Shown one piece after another: positions 1 through 7,888 of a stretch of 64,000 nucleotides of DNA. Each line of letters opens with the position of its first letter. Position 1 is the stretch's first letter. A program made the translations under genes and the position numbers. Source of the stretch: Gammaproteobacteria bacterium (GTDB taxonomy: Bacteria > Pseudomonadota > Gammaproteobacteria > Steroidobacterales > GCA-2729495); contig VGVH01000009.1 in NCBI GenBank assembly GCA_016874095.1, positions 1 to 64,000 on the forward strand, in the 5' to 3' direction. A model generated the notes under the pieces. It did not search any database, was not told the origin of the DNA, and worked only from the letters and a program-made list of their open reading frames with translations.

Positions 1-105
1 TTCCTCGACCAGGTGTCGCGGCGGATCATCAACGAGGTGGCGGGTATTTCGCGCGTCACCTATGACATTTCAGGGAAGCCGCCGGCGACGATCGAGTGGG
101 AGTAG
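1..105 (+). CDS. guaA: GMP synthase (glutamine-hydrolysing), C-terminal end only
   Basis: The window opens inside this gene. Frame 1 reads 34 codons to a TAG and ends in [14 protein letters not shown], the conserved C-terminus of GuaA (dimerisation domain), which makes GMP from XMP in purine synthesis. Only the tail is present, so no active-site residue can be checked. The gene matters as a landmark: in many gammaproteobacteria guaA is followed closely by tadA, mltF and purL, which here begin only at about 44.7 kb. The next gene is convergent and ends 31 bases away. Confidence 0.93.
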   Translation, partial: FLDQVSRRIINEVAGISRVTYDISGKPPATIEWE

Positions 106-136
106 GGGGCGCTTTGCGCTGGTTCAGCTGAGCCGG

Positions 137-1006
137 TCACCAGGGAATCACCCGGCCCGTCCACTCGTAGAACACTCCGGAATCCTCCAGCGTCAGCCGA
201 TCGATCAGCTTGATCATGTCGTTGATGGCGGTTCGGGGCGCCAGGAGATTGCCCTTGATCATGGTCTGGTAGTTGGCCGGCACGGTCGAGGGATCCTTCG
301 CATTCATGTAGTCCTCGGTATCCACCGTTCCCGGCGCGATTATGCTGACAATGATGCCCTTGGCCTTCAGCGCAATCGAGTAGGAGCGCATGGCCATGTT
401 CAGGCCAGCCTTGCTGGCCCGGTAGGGAATGGCAATCGGCACCGTGACTTCGGCAATCGAGCCTCCCGTCGATGTCATGGCGATGATCTTCTTCTGCCGG
501 CTGGCTGCCACATGCTCCTGAAAGGCCTCGGACACCTTCATCGGACCGATGACGTTGACTACCAGGACCTCCTCGAACCATTTGTAGTCGATCTTTGCGA
601 AGTTGCGGGCGCCGAAGCGGAAGGTATTGATCGCCGCGTTATTCATCAGCACGTCGATGGCCTTCCCGCGGTACTTTTCCGCGAGGGCGCTGATCTGCGT
701 ATCGTCGACGATGTCCAGCTGTTCGACCGCGACATTGGGGAATTTCCCGGCCAGCGCGTTCAGCCGGTCGGCCTTCGCCGGGGTACGGCAGGTCGCGATC
801 ACGTGCCAGCCGAGTCTTGCGTATTCCTCCGTAAAGGCGAGCCCGTGACCGGTGCTCGCCCCGGTGATCAGGATCGTCGGCGCGTTCTTCTGTGCTTCTG
901 CCGCCGCCGGTGCGGCCAGCGTGATAGTGGCCAGGGCAGAGGCCAGAATCGCGGCCCGCATGCCTGCGGACACCAGTCGATACAGCGTCGCGGTAATGGT
1001 GATCAT
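137..1006 (-). CDS. SDR-family oxidoreductase with an N-terminal signal-like segment
   Basis: A short-chain dehydrogenase/reductase of 289 residues. It has the nucleotide-binding TGASTGHG (48-55), NNAA (122-125), a serine-rich strand MTSTGGS (177-183) and the catalytic pair in YRASK (Y195, K199). Substrate unknown. Residues 16-38 (MRAAIL ... APAAAEAQ) look like a Sec signal peptide, odd for an NAD(P)-dependent enzyme; a start at 961 would place that signal at the very N-terminus. Neither start has a convincing ribosome site. It follows the molybdenum hydroxylase operon on the same strand after 36 bases and may be its last gene. Confidence 0.85.
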   Translation of the reverse strand: MITITATLYRLVSAGMRAAILASALATITLAAPAAAEAQKNAPTILITGASTGHGLAFTEEYARLGWHVIATCRTPAKADRLNALAGKFPNVAVEQLDIVDDTQISALAEKYRGKAIDVLMNNAAINTFRFGARNFAKIDYKWFEEVLVVNVIGPMKVSEAFQEHVAASRQKKIIAMTSTGGSIAEVTVPIAIPYRASKAGLNMAMRSYSIALKAKGIIVSIIAPGTVDTEDYMNAKDPSTVPANYQTMIKGNLLAPRTAINDMIKLIDRLTLEDSGVFYEWTGRVIPW

Positions 1007-1042
1007 CTTCGTCTGCTCGTTCGAGAATTTGCCGGTGCCGGC

Positions 1043-3307
1043 TCAGGCTACCGCCGAGCGTTCCCGCGCGCGCACGGCTCGCAATATCCGCCACGGCGAC
1101 ATCGGCACCTTGTGTATGTACTGGCCGCCCAGCGCATCGAATACCGCCGCGGCGATCGCCCCGCCGGTGGTCACGACAATGCCTTCGCCGATCTCCTTGG
1201 CACCGAACGGCCCGTAAGGATCGACGGTCTCGACGAAGTGATGCGAGATCTCCGGCATCTCGTAGGTGCGCGGCATCTTGTACTCGAGCCGCGACGGGTT
1301 CAGGTACATGCCCTCGTCGCTGAGGACTTCCTCGTACAGCAGCTGGCTCATGGCCGAAAACACCTGGCCGTCGATCTGACCCTCGCAGGCCAGCGGATTG
1401 ATCACCCGCCCTACATCGTGGGCAACGGTCACGCGCAGCACCGACACCACGCCCGTTTCCGGGTCGATCCTCACCTCGGCGACCTGCGCGCCGAAGGACC
1501 AGGACGTGGTCTTGATTTTCAGCGGTGAGTTGTAGAAACCGCGGCCCATCGTGAACCGGCCCTCGCCGCTGTGGAGTGTCCCGTAGACGACCCTGGCGAA
1601 ATCGAGGCACTTGTCGGGATTGCCGGCGGCGTAGATTTTGCCGCCGCGGAACACCAGCTGGTCCTCGTCCGCTCCCAGCTGGGCCGCCGCATTCCTGGCC
1701 AGCTGGCCGCGGGCGTCCAGCGCGGCATTCTTCACCGCATTGCCGGTCTGGACCGTGCCGCGCTGGGCGAAGGCGCCAACATCGATCGGCGTCAGGTCGG
1801 TGTCGCCTGCAACCACGCGGACCTGGTCTGCGCGAATGCCGAGCACCTCGGCCGTGATCATCGCCATCGTGGTGTGGGTGCCCTGGCCCATGTCGGGTAT
1901 GCCGGTGTACAGGGTGACGATGCCGTCCTCGCCGATCTTGACCAGCGCGGCGGAGGTGTCGTGCTTGAAGGCGCCTTTCGCGCCCGACGCCATGGCCCCG
2001 ATGCCGACCCCGATGCCGTGATAGTCCGGAAGCTTGCCGTACTTCTGGTCCCAGCCGGATTCACGGCGAACGATGTCGAGGCACTCCTTGAGGCCGCAGC
2101 TGGCAAAGACCTCGCCGGACAGGCCGTGGTGCCCTGCCTCGATCGCGTTCTGGCGCAGGAAATCGATCGGATCGCGGCCAAGGGATCGTGCGATCTTCGT
2201 GCACAGCTGCATGATTGCGGCGTTGCTCGTCAGCATCATGCCGCCGTGGGGCAGGAAGTGCGGCCGGGTGTTGGTCATGACGACCCGGCGCCGCAGCCTG
2301 TTGCCCTGGAGCGGGAACACCCAGCTGTTGCACAGTCCGGCCATCCAGCCGAAGTAGCCGACCTCGGAGGGGAAGGCGCCGCCATCCATGTGGGCGTCCA
2401 TGTCGACGGCCTTGATCGTGCCGTCCTTGTTCACGGCGATGCGCATCCGGTAGTCGTTTTCACCCAGCGCACGGCACACCAGGAACTCCTCGTCGCCGGC
2501 GGCGAAGATCTTGACCGGCCGCTGGGTCTTGCGCGACAGCAGCGCGGCAATGTAGTGATGCGGACGAACGCCGCCGCGGCCAGAGAAGGCGCCGCCGGTG
2601 TTGAGGTGGATGATCTGCACCTGGCTCACTGACAGGCCGAAGGCCGGGCCCAGCGCGTGCTGCATCAGCAGGCCCGTCTGCGTCGGTGTCCAGAGCGTCA
2701 GCTTGTTCGGCAGGGTGAAGTCGACTACCGCGACGTGAAACTCCGCAAAGAGGTTGTGCGTGACCGAGGTGCTGAATTTCTCCTCGAAGACCAGGTCCGC
2801 CGTGTCGAAGGCCTGTTCCGGCTCGCCGTAGCTGTCGATGTTGTCGGACCAGATGTTGCCGGGCTTGTCAGCCTGCACCAGCGGCGCGCCGGCCTGCAGG
2901 GCGTGCCGCATGATCAGTACCGGCGGCAGTTCCTCGTACTCCACCTCGATCAGCTGCAGTGCCTTCTCGGCCGTCCGCTCGTCGAGGGCCGCGATGGCAG
3001 CAATTTCGCGGCCCTTGTAGGTGACGAGGTCATCGGCGAACACGGGCTCCGCCCCACGCCGACCACCCATCATGCCCTTCGCATGGGCTGCAGTGATGAC
3101 CGCCTTCACGCCGGGCAGGGCCTCGGCTTTCGAGGTGTCGATCTTCAGGATCCGGGCGTGGGCGTGCGGGCTGCGCAGGATCTTGCCGCACAACATGCCC
3201 GGCAGGTCGACGTCGTCGGCGAACACGGAGCGGCCCGAGCACTTCTCGGCCCCGTCCAGGCGCGGCTGGCGCCGCCCGATCACGGAGAGGTCATTTGGCG
3301 GCGGCAT
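1043..3307 (-). CDS. Xanthine oxidase-family molybdopterin subunit (4-hydroxybenzoyl-CoA reductase alpha / CoxL-like)
   Basis: Large catalytic subunit (754 residues) of a molybdenum hydroxylase. It starts with the usual a/b hammerhead (GRSVFADDVDLPGMLCGKILRS near residues 25-45, quoted in part), then has a GAFSGRGG moco loop, QRGTVQTGNA, and near the end GAKEIGEG, in which the second Glu (about E708) is the catalytic base of the family. Its start overlaps the end of the 2Fe-2S gene by 17 bases, so the two are translationally coupled. With the FAD and 2Fe-2S genes upstream it forms a complete three-subunit enzyme. The FAD subunit's extra cysteine loop points to the 4-hydroxybenzoyl-CoA reductase branch rather than CO dehydrogenase. 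Cytoplasmic, as no signal is seen. The true substrate is not deducible. Confidence 0.9.
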   Translation of the reverse strand: MPPPNDLSVIGRRQPRLDGAEKCSGRSVFADDVDLPGMLCGKILRSPHAHARILKIDTSKAEALPGVKAVITAAHAKGMMGGRRGAEPVFADDLVTYKGREIAAIAALDERTAEKALQLIEVEYEELPPVLIMRHALQAGAPLVQADKPGNIWSDNIDSYGEPEQAFDTADLVFEEKFSTSVTHNLFAEFHVAVVDFTLPNKLTLWTPTQTGLLMQHALGPAFGLSVSQVQIIHLNTGGAFSGRGGVRPHHYIAALLSRKTQRPVKIFAAGDEEFLVCRALGENDYRMRIAVNKDGTIKAVDMDAHMDGGAFPSEVGYFGWMAGLCNSWVFPLQGNRLRRRVVMTNTRPHFLPHGGMMLTSNAAIMQLCTKIARSLGRDPIDFLRQNAIEAGHHGLSGEVFASCGLKECLDIVRRESGWDQKYGKLPDYHGIGVGIGAMASGAKGAFKHDTSAALVKIGEDGIVTLYTGIPDMGQGTHTTMAMITAEVLGIRADQVRVVAGDTDLTPIDVGAFAQRGTVQTGNAVKNAALDARGQLARNAAAQLGADEDQLVFRGGKIYAAGNPDKCLDFARVVYGTLHSGEGRFTMGRGFYNSPLKIKTTSWSFGAQVAEVRIDPETGVVSVLRVTVAHDVGRVINPLACEGQIDGQVFSAMSQLLYEEVLSDEGMYLNPSRLEYKMPRTYEMPEISHHFVETVDPYGPFGAKEIGEGIVVTTGGAIAAAVFDALGGQYIHKVPMSPWRILRAVRARERSAVA

Positions 3308-3788
3308 GTCTTGCGGCCTCCCGTAGCTCGTGATCCTGGCGCACCGCTTCCTTGACCTTGACGTGGCCGGTGCAGCGGCACAGAACCCCGGCGAGTCCGG
3401 CGTTCATCTGTTCTTCGGTTGGCTCGGGGTACTTGTTGACGATGGCTTTGGCCGACATGATCACGCCGGGCGTGCAGAAGCCGCACTGCACGGCACCGAA
3501 CTCGATGAAGGCCTTCTGGATGGCGTCCAGCTCGCCGTTCGCTTCCAGGCCCTCGATGGTGGTAATCGACTCGCCGTCCCATTCCAGGGCGTGCGTGATG
3601 CAGGAGAGCACCGCTTCGCCCTTCGCATTGTTGACGCAGCACACGCCGCAGGCGCCGGTGGTGCAGCCGCGCTTGGTGCCCTTGAGTCGGATCGTGTCGC
3701 GGATGACATCCAGCAGGGTCTGGTTGTCGGACACCATCAGCTCGTAGACGTCGCCGTTCACGGTCAGGGTCATCATGTGCTTTGCCAT
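3291..3788 (-). CDS. 2Fe-2S subunit of molybdenum hydroxylase (HcrC/CoxS-like)
   Basis: A small iron-sulfur subunit of 165 residues. The N-terminal plant-ferredoxin-type domain has CTTGACGVCC plus a later Cys (LSC). The C-terminal four-helix domain has CGFCTPG and CRCTGH, which bind the second 2Fe-2S cluster that passes electrons from the molybdenum site to the FAD subunit. Length and motif order are normal for the family. A strong GGAGAGG ribosome site sits just upstream of the ATG at 3788. The gene lies between the FAD subunit (11-base gap) and the molybdopterin subunit (17-base overlap). Confidence 0.93.
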   Translation of the reverse strand: MAKHMMTLTVNGDVYELMVSDNQTLLDVIRDTIRLKGTKRGCTTGACGVCCVNNAKGEAVLSCITHALEWDGESITTIEGLEANGELDAIQKAFIEFGAVQCGFCTPGVIMSAKAIVNKYPEPTEEQMNAGLAGVLCRCTGHVKVKEAVRQDHELREAARHAAAK

Positions 3789-3799
3789 GACTGCCTCTC

Positions 3800-4777
3800 C
3801 TATGATTCCCGGAGCGCGACGAGCACGCGCCGCACCAGCACGTTCGCCATCTGCCGCTTGTAGGATGCGCGACTGAACAGGTTGGTCAGAGGCCCCAATT
3901 CGTCGCGGATGCTGTCCACGGCGGCAGAGATTGCCTCATCGCCAAGCCCTTGCTCACTGACGATCCGCGAGGGCTCGTGAAGGATGATCGGGTTCGTCGA
4001 GATCGATCCGACCACGATGCTGACCTTGCTCACCTTCTCGCCAGTGCCATCGCAGCGCGCGGCAACAGCCACGGTCGCAAAGTCCATGCCCTGGCGTGGC
4101 GCCAGTTTGAGGAAGGCCGTGCGGTCGCTGACCGGCGGGATCGTGATGTGGGTCAGCAGCTCGTCGGGCCGCAACACCGTGTTGTCCATGCCGTCGTTCG
4201 TGTAGAACTCCGCAATCGGCACCTCCCGGCTGCCGCCCGCCGACTGCAGGGTCAATACCGCGCCGAGGATGATCAGTGCCAGCGGGGTGTCGGCATTGTT
4301 GATCGCCAGGCACCGGGACGAAGTCTGGATCACGTGGCAGATCTTGCCCTCGGTCTTGAAGCAGCTGTTCAGGCCCTTGCGCCATTCTTCCGAATTGTTC
4401 GTGTAGGCGCAGCGCGTGTGCAGGCAGATATTGCCGCCCAGCGTCGCCATGTTGCGGATGTGCGTCGAGGCGACGGCCCGGACCGATTCGGCGAAGGCCG
4501 GATAGCGGTCGTTGATGGCCGGGTGCTCGGCAAGATCGGCGAGGCGCGCGCCGGCGCCAATGCGCAGGCCGCCGTTGGTGAGTTCCTCGACCTGTTGCAG
4601 TTCGTCCAGCTTCCGGATGCTGACCGCCACGTCCGGCTGGAACAACTTGAGCCGCATGTTGAAGATGACGTCGGTGCCGCCGCCGACGACCATGGCCTTT
4701 TCGCGGCTCTCGGCGAGCAGCCGCAGGCACTCCTTCAGGCTGTTCGTCGTGACGTACTGATGATCCGGCAGAAGCAT
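3800..4777 (-). CDS. FAD subunit of molybdenum hydroxylase with 4Fe-4S loop (HcrB-like)
   Basis: FAD-binding subunit (325 residues) of the CoxM/HcrB family, with VVGGGTDV (30-37) and TLGGNIC (112-118) as flavin loops. An inserted stretch at about 118-156 holds C118, C123, C139, C147 and C156. The spacing of the last four (16, 8, 9) matches what I recall for the extra 4Fe-4S cluster ligands of Thauera aromatica 4-hydroxybenzoyl-CoA reductase beta; ordinary xanthine dehydrogenase or CO dehydrogenase FAD subunits lack them. First gene of the three-gene operon, with AGGTGGGAT as ribosome site before the ATG. No CoA ligase or benzoyl-CoA reductase is nearby, so the substrate is open. Confidence 0.9.
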   Translation of the reverse strand: MLLPDHQYVTTNSLKECLRLLAESREKAMVVGGGTDVIFNMRLKLFQPDVAVSIRKLDELQQVEELTNGGLRIGAGARLADLAEHPAINDRYPAFAESVRAVASTHIRNMATLGGNICLHTRCAYTNNSEEWRKGLNSCFKTEGKICHVIQTSSRCLAINNADTPLALIILGAVLTLQSAGGSREVPIAEFYTNDGMDNTVLRPDELLTHITIPPVSDRTAFLKLAPRQGMDFATVAVAARCDGTGEKVSKVSIVVGSISTNPIILHEPSRIVSEQGLGDEAISAAVDSIRDELGPLTNLFSRASYKRQMANVLVRRVLVALRES

Positions 4778-4916
4778 GGCGATCCCACCTGGCTAACGAG
4801 CCATCCTGCTGCCCTCCGCCTCAGCCTGCAAGCTGTTTTCGGGGGATTATTGTCAGCAGTCGCCAAGCCATGGTCCGGGCGCTGAAGGCTGCTGATCGGT
4901 GTCGCGGGCCAGGGCG

Positions 4917-5240
4917 TTACCGCAGCACCGGCCGCAAGTCCTCCAGCCGGTCGAACAGCTGCCAGATGTAATTGCGCGTGCCGTTGACCCGGTGCGGGTG
5001 CAGGTCCGCGAGCGCCGGGTCTTCGATGTAGCTGTCGAACGCCTCCTTCGACGCCCATTCGACCAGGATCAGCACGCTGCGCGGCGCGAGTTCGCCGGCC
5101 GTGGTCTCGCGATACCGGCCCAGCGCCATGACCCGGCCGCCGTGCTCCTGCACGGCTTTCGCGGAGCGGCGCGCATAAGCGCGGTATTCGTCGCGATTGG
5201 CGACGTCGAAGAGGTTCAGGGCGTAGACGGGCTGGGTCAT
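4917..5240 (-). CDS. DUF1330-like small protein
   Basis: The 107-residue product starts MTQPVYALNLF at an internal ATG (5240); the longer reading frame upstream is not needed. It resembles DUF1330 proteins, small dimeric alpha+beta barrels related to the ABM/NIPSNAP fold: an N-terminal strand, YRAYARRS helix, GGRVMALGRY strand, LILVEWASKEAFDSYIEDP and a final strand. No cofactor site is recognised and the role is unknown. It lies between the molybdenum hydroxylase operon and the divergent UbiD gene, 80 bases from the UbiD ATG, so the two may share a control region. Confidence 0.7.
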   Translation of the reverse strand: MTQPVYALNLFDVANRDEYRAYARRSAKAVQEHGGRVMALGRYRETTAGELAPRSVLILVEWASKEAFDSYIEDPALADLHPHRVNGTRNYIWQLFDRLEDLRPVLR

Positions 5241-5320
5241 GGCGTTCCCGGAGGACGATGTGCAGGCAGAGCCTGCTGTGGCAGGATTGGCCCCGGTTTG
5301 CCGCCTGTCAAGGAGCTGCC

Positions 5321-6952
5321 ATGACTGATCAGCACTTTTCCCGCCGCGACCTGCTCGGCACCGGCACTGCACTGGCAGCGCTGGCCGCGACCAGTTGCGC
5401 CTCGACTGGCGGGGCGACGGCTACCGCGCCATCCACGCGGAACCCGGCTGCCGCACCCCGGCCGCCGTTCGACACGATGCGCGACTACGTCGCCGCGCTC
5501 GAGGCCAACGGCCTGCTGTTGCGAATTCCCGAAATCGACCAGGACGCTTACGAACTGACCGGGCTGGTGTATCGCGCCAACGACCGCTACGGCTTCGAGG
5601 GCGTGCCGGCCATCATGGTGGACCGCGTGAAGATCGACGGTCGCTGGGTCGAAGGCCCGTTACTCAATCTTTTGCAGGCGAACCTGCACTCCGATGCGAT
5701 CGTTTTCGGCGAGCGGATCGATCCCGAGGACAGCAAGGCCGGTTACCGTCGCGCCAAGGCGCGTCTGGCCCGGATGCTGGAGGAGGGGAAAGGCCGTTAC
5801 CCGGAGATCCCGCCGGTGACGATCGGCGCGCAGCAGGCCCTGTGCAAGCAGGTGGTCCTGCGCGGCGATGAGATCGATCTCACGAAGTTCGCCTTCATCC
5901 AGACCAATCCCAAGGATGGCGGCCGCTATGTGAATGCCACGTCCGTCTTCACGCAGGACCCCGTCCTCGGCAGCAACTTCGGCACCTATCGCTGCCAGTT
6001 GAAGGGGCCGCGCTGGCTCGGCCTGAACCCTGAGGAAAACCAGGCGGGCTGGAAGGCGCTGATGGCGGCGAAGGCGCGCGGCGAGAAGTTCGCGCGTGTC
6101 TCCATCGCGCTCGGGCAGGATCCGATCGTCTGGCTCATCAGCTGTTCGCGCGTCGTGCCGCGCTTTGGCGACAAGCCGATCGACGAGCTGGCCGTGGCCG
6201 GTGGACTGCGCGGCAAGGCGCTGGAGCTCGTGAAGTCCGAGACCAACGACATCCTGGTGCCGGCGCATGCCGAGATGATCATCGAGGGCGAGGTGCCGCT
6301 GCAGGAGCCGGGACAGCCGGAAGGGCCGTTCGGCGAAATGTTCGGCTACCTGGGCGCGGGCAAGAAAGAGAACTTTTTCATCAACGTCACCTGCGTCACC
6401 CATCGCCGCAGCCCGTGGTTCGTCAACATGTACACCGGCCTGCAACGGGGCATGGTGACCGCGCCTTCGGATGCCATGTCGGACCACCTGCTGCGCCAGT
6501 CGGTGCCGAGCGTGATCGAGTCCTATCTCCACCAGGACAACATGGGCATCTATTTCGTCAGCATCGACAAGACGGGACCCGGGCAGGGCGTGCAGGCCGG
6601 CATGAACATCGCGAAGTTCGTGCCGATCGCCAAGGTAGTGATCGTCGTCGACAAGGACATCGACGTGCTCGACAAGCGCCAGGTGCTGTTCGCGCTCGGT
6701 TCGCGCTGGCAGTCGCTGAAGGCGCTGCACACGCTCGAGAACCAGCGCGGGCTCATCACCGACCCGAGCCTCCCGGAGATACGCAAGACCGACAAGCTCG
6801 TCATCGACGCCACCCGGCAGCTGCCGGAGGAAGGCGGTCGACTGCCGTTTCCCTCGACCAACCGTGCCTTGCTCGAGGAGGCACTGCCGGACGTATTCGC
6901 CGCCGTGGATCGGCGTTTCGGGACCGTGCTGCGGGACTGGGGCAAAGGCTGA
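5321..6952 (+). CDS. UbiD-family decarboxylase with Tat signal (copy 1)
   Basis: Predicted prenylated-FMN-dependent (de)carboxylase of 543 residues. Residues I would equate with the active site of Fdc/UbiD enzymes are R224 (FGTYR) and E334/E339 (PEGPFGEMFGY). The start at 5321 is set by AGGAG at 5311-5315. The N-terminus, SRRDLLGTG then a hydrophobic stretch ending AATSCAST, is a Tat signal, possibly with a lipoprotein cysteine. That is striking because UbiD enzymes are normally cytosolic and need UbiX-made prFMN; Tat export would carry the cofactor-loaded protein. No ubiX is seen in the window. A second Tat-signal UbiD lies at 39123-40766. Substrate unknown. Confidence 0.88.
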   Translation: MTDQHFSRRDLLGTGTALAALAATSCASTGGATATAPSTRNPAAAPRPPFDTMRDYVAALEANGLLLRIPEIDQDAYELTGLVYRANDRYGFEGVPAIMVDRVKIDGRWVEGPLLNLLQANLHSDAIVFGERIDPEDSKAGYRRAKARLARMLEEGKGRYPEIPPVTIGAQQALCKQVVLRGDEIDLTKFAFIQTNPKDGGRYVNATSVFTQDPVLGSNFGTYRCQLKGPRWLGLNPEENQAGWKALMAAKARGEKFARVSIALGQDPIVWLISCSRVVPRFGDKPIDELAVAGGLRGKALELVKSETNDILVPAHAEMIIEGEVPLQEPGQPEGPFGEMFGYLGAGKKENFFINVTCVTHRRSPWFVNMYTGLQRGMVTAPSDAMSDHLLRQSVPSVIESYLHQDNMGIYFVSIDKTGPGQGVQAGMNIAKFVPIAKVVIVVDKDIDVLDKRQVLFALGSRWQSLKALHTLENQRGLITDPSLPEIRKTDKLVIDATRQLPEEGGRLPFPSTNRALLEEALPDVFAAVDRRFGTVLRDWGKG

Positions 6953-7042
6953 GCCTCTCGCCGGGCTTGGTGGGCGTGACGGCCAGGCGTATCGTCTGGC
7001 GGGGAGGGCGCAGCCGACGCCCGTAGCAACGGAGTACCCGCC

Positions 7043-7888
7043 ATGCGCAACGCGTTTCTGACGACTACGTTGATCACACTCCTCGTGCCCGGCGTGTCGG
7101 GTGCAGGGACCGACGCCGCGGTGACCGCCGACGAGGCGCGGTTCGTCGCCGTCATGCAACAGATGGACGCTGCATCCAAGCGGCTGGCCGCGACCGAGGG
7201 CAGCCTGCTCGAGCGGCAGGGCGAGATCGGCGGCGCGGTGGGGCGGTTGCTGGCCGCGGAGGCGGGGATTTCCGCAGACCTGGTCGTCGGCCGCGAGGCG
7301 GAGTTCGGGCGGGCGCTCGCCAACCTCGTGCGGACCTTTCAGATGCAAAGCACCTACGCGCACCGCGCCAACGATGCGCTGGCCAAGCGCGACCTCGAGT
7401 GGCTGCAGTACCTGAAGGACAAGAACCTCATCGAGGACGCGGTGCGCCACGACATCGCGATCAAGACGCCGCTGTTCCTGCGCCGCGCCGAATGGATCAG
7501 CCGGACGGGCGATCTCGGCATGGCGCTCGACTCCATCACCGACGCCACCTGCTTCCGTGACATGGTGGTCGCCGACGGCTTCGAGCGCACCGGCCTGCAG
7601 ATCAGCTACCTTTCCCCTTACAAGGAGGTGCTCGACGCCGGTCGCAAGCGCGGCATGTTTACCCTAACCGAGCAGGAGATCCACGAGCGGTTCACGACTC
7701 CGACGCTGCAGGGCTATGGCAAGGTGCTCGGCGTCGAGGTCGAGGTCTCGCCCTGGAACGCAGATCGGCGCATCACCGTTCGGATCGTGTCGGCGGCGAC
7801 CGGACAGTCCGCAGCACCGGCGACTACCGCGAATGGCCCTGGTGAGTCGGCTGCGCCTTATCGCGGCACGAGCCTGAGCACGCTTTGA
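7043..7888 (+). CDS. Unknown-family exported protein (paralogue of the protein at 10842-11579)
   Basis: I do not recognise this 281-residue protein. It has a Sec-type signal (MRNAFLTTTLITLLVPGVSGAG), a helical middle part and a proline/alanine-rich tail. It is clearly related to the product at 10842-11579: shared blocks include AEFGR, R-T-F/Y-QM, NDALAKRDLEWLQY versus NDALIKEQLKWMEF, TGDLGMALDSIT versus TGDIRLALDAIT, C-x-RD-x-VVADGF and SYLSPYK versus SYVSPYK. It follows the UbiD gene by 90 bases with a GGAG ribosome site, so it may be co-transcribed. Its 3' end overlaps the convergent beta-propeller gene by 31 bases. Confidence 0.75.
   Translation: MRNAFLTTTLITLLVPGVSGAGTDAAVTADEARFVAVMQQMDAASKRLAATEGSLLERQGEIGGAVGRLLAAEAGISADLVVGREAEFGRALANLVRTFQMQSTYAHRANDALAKRDLEWLQYLKDKNLIEDAVRHDIAIKTPLFLRRAEWISRTGDLGMALDSITDATCFRDMVVADGFERTGLQISYLSPYKEVLDAGRKRGMFTLTEQEIHERFTTPTLQGYGKVLGVEVEVSPWNADRRITVRIVSAATGQSAAPATTANGPGESAAPYRGTSLSTL

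Noticed and set aside
1-105. guaA 3' end as att site of an integrated island
   Set aside because: No repeat of the guaA 3' sequence was found by eye inside the window, and no integrase gene is present, so no att site is annotated.
62-1528. 488-codon plus-strand open frame
   Set aside because: It runs antisense across the SDR and Mo subunit genes, with Arg/His-rich, domain-free sequence typical of a GC-rich shadow frame.
5660-7450. 596-codon minus-strand open frame
   Set aside because: Antisense to the UbiD gene; no domain, His/Arg-rich composition. The plus-strand UbiD gene explains the DNA.
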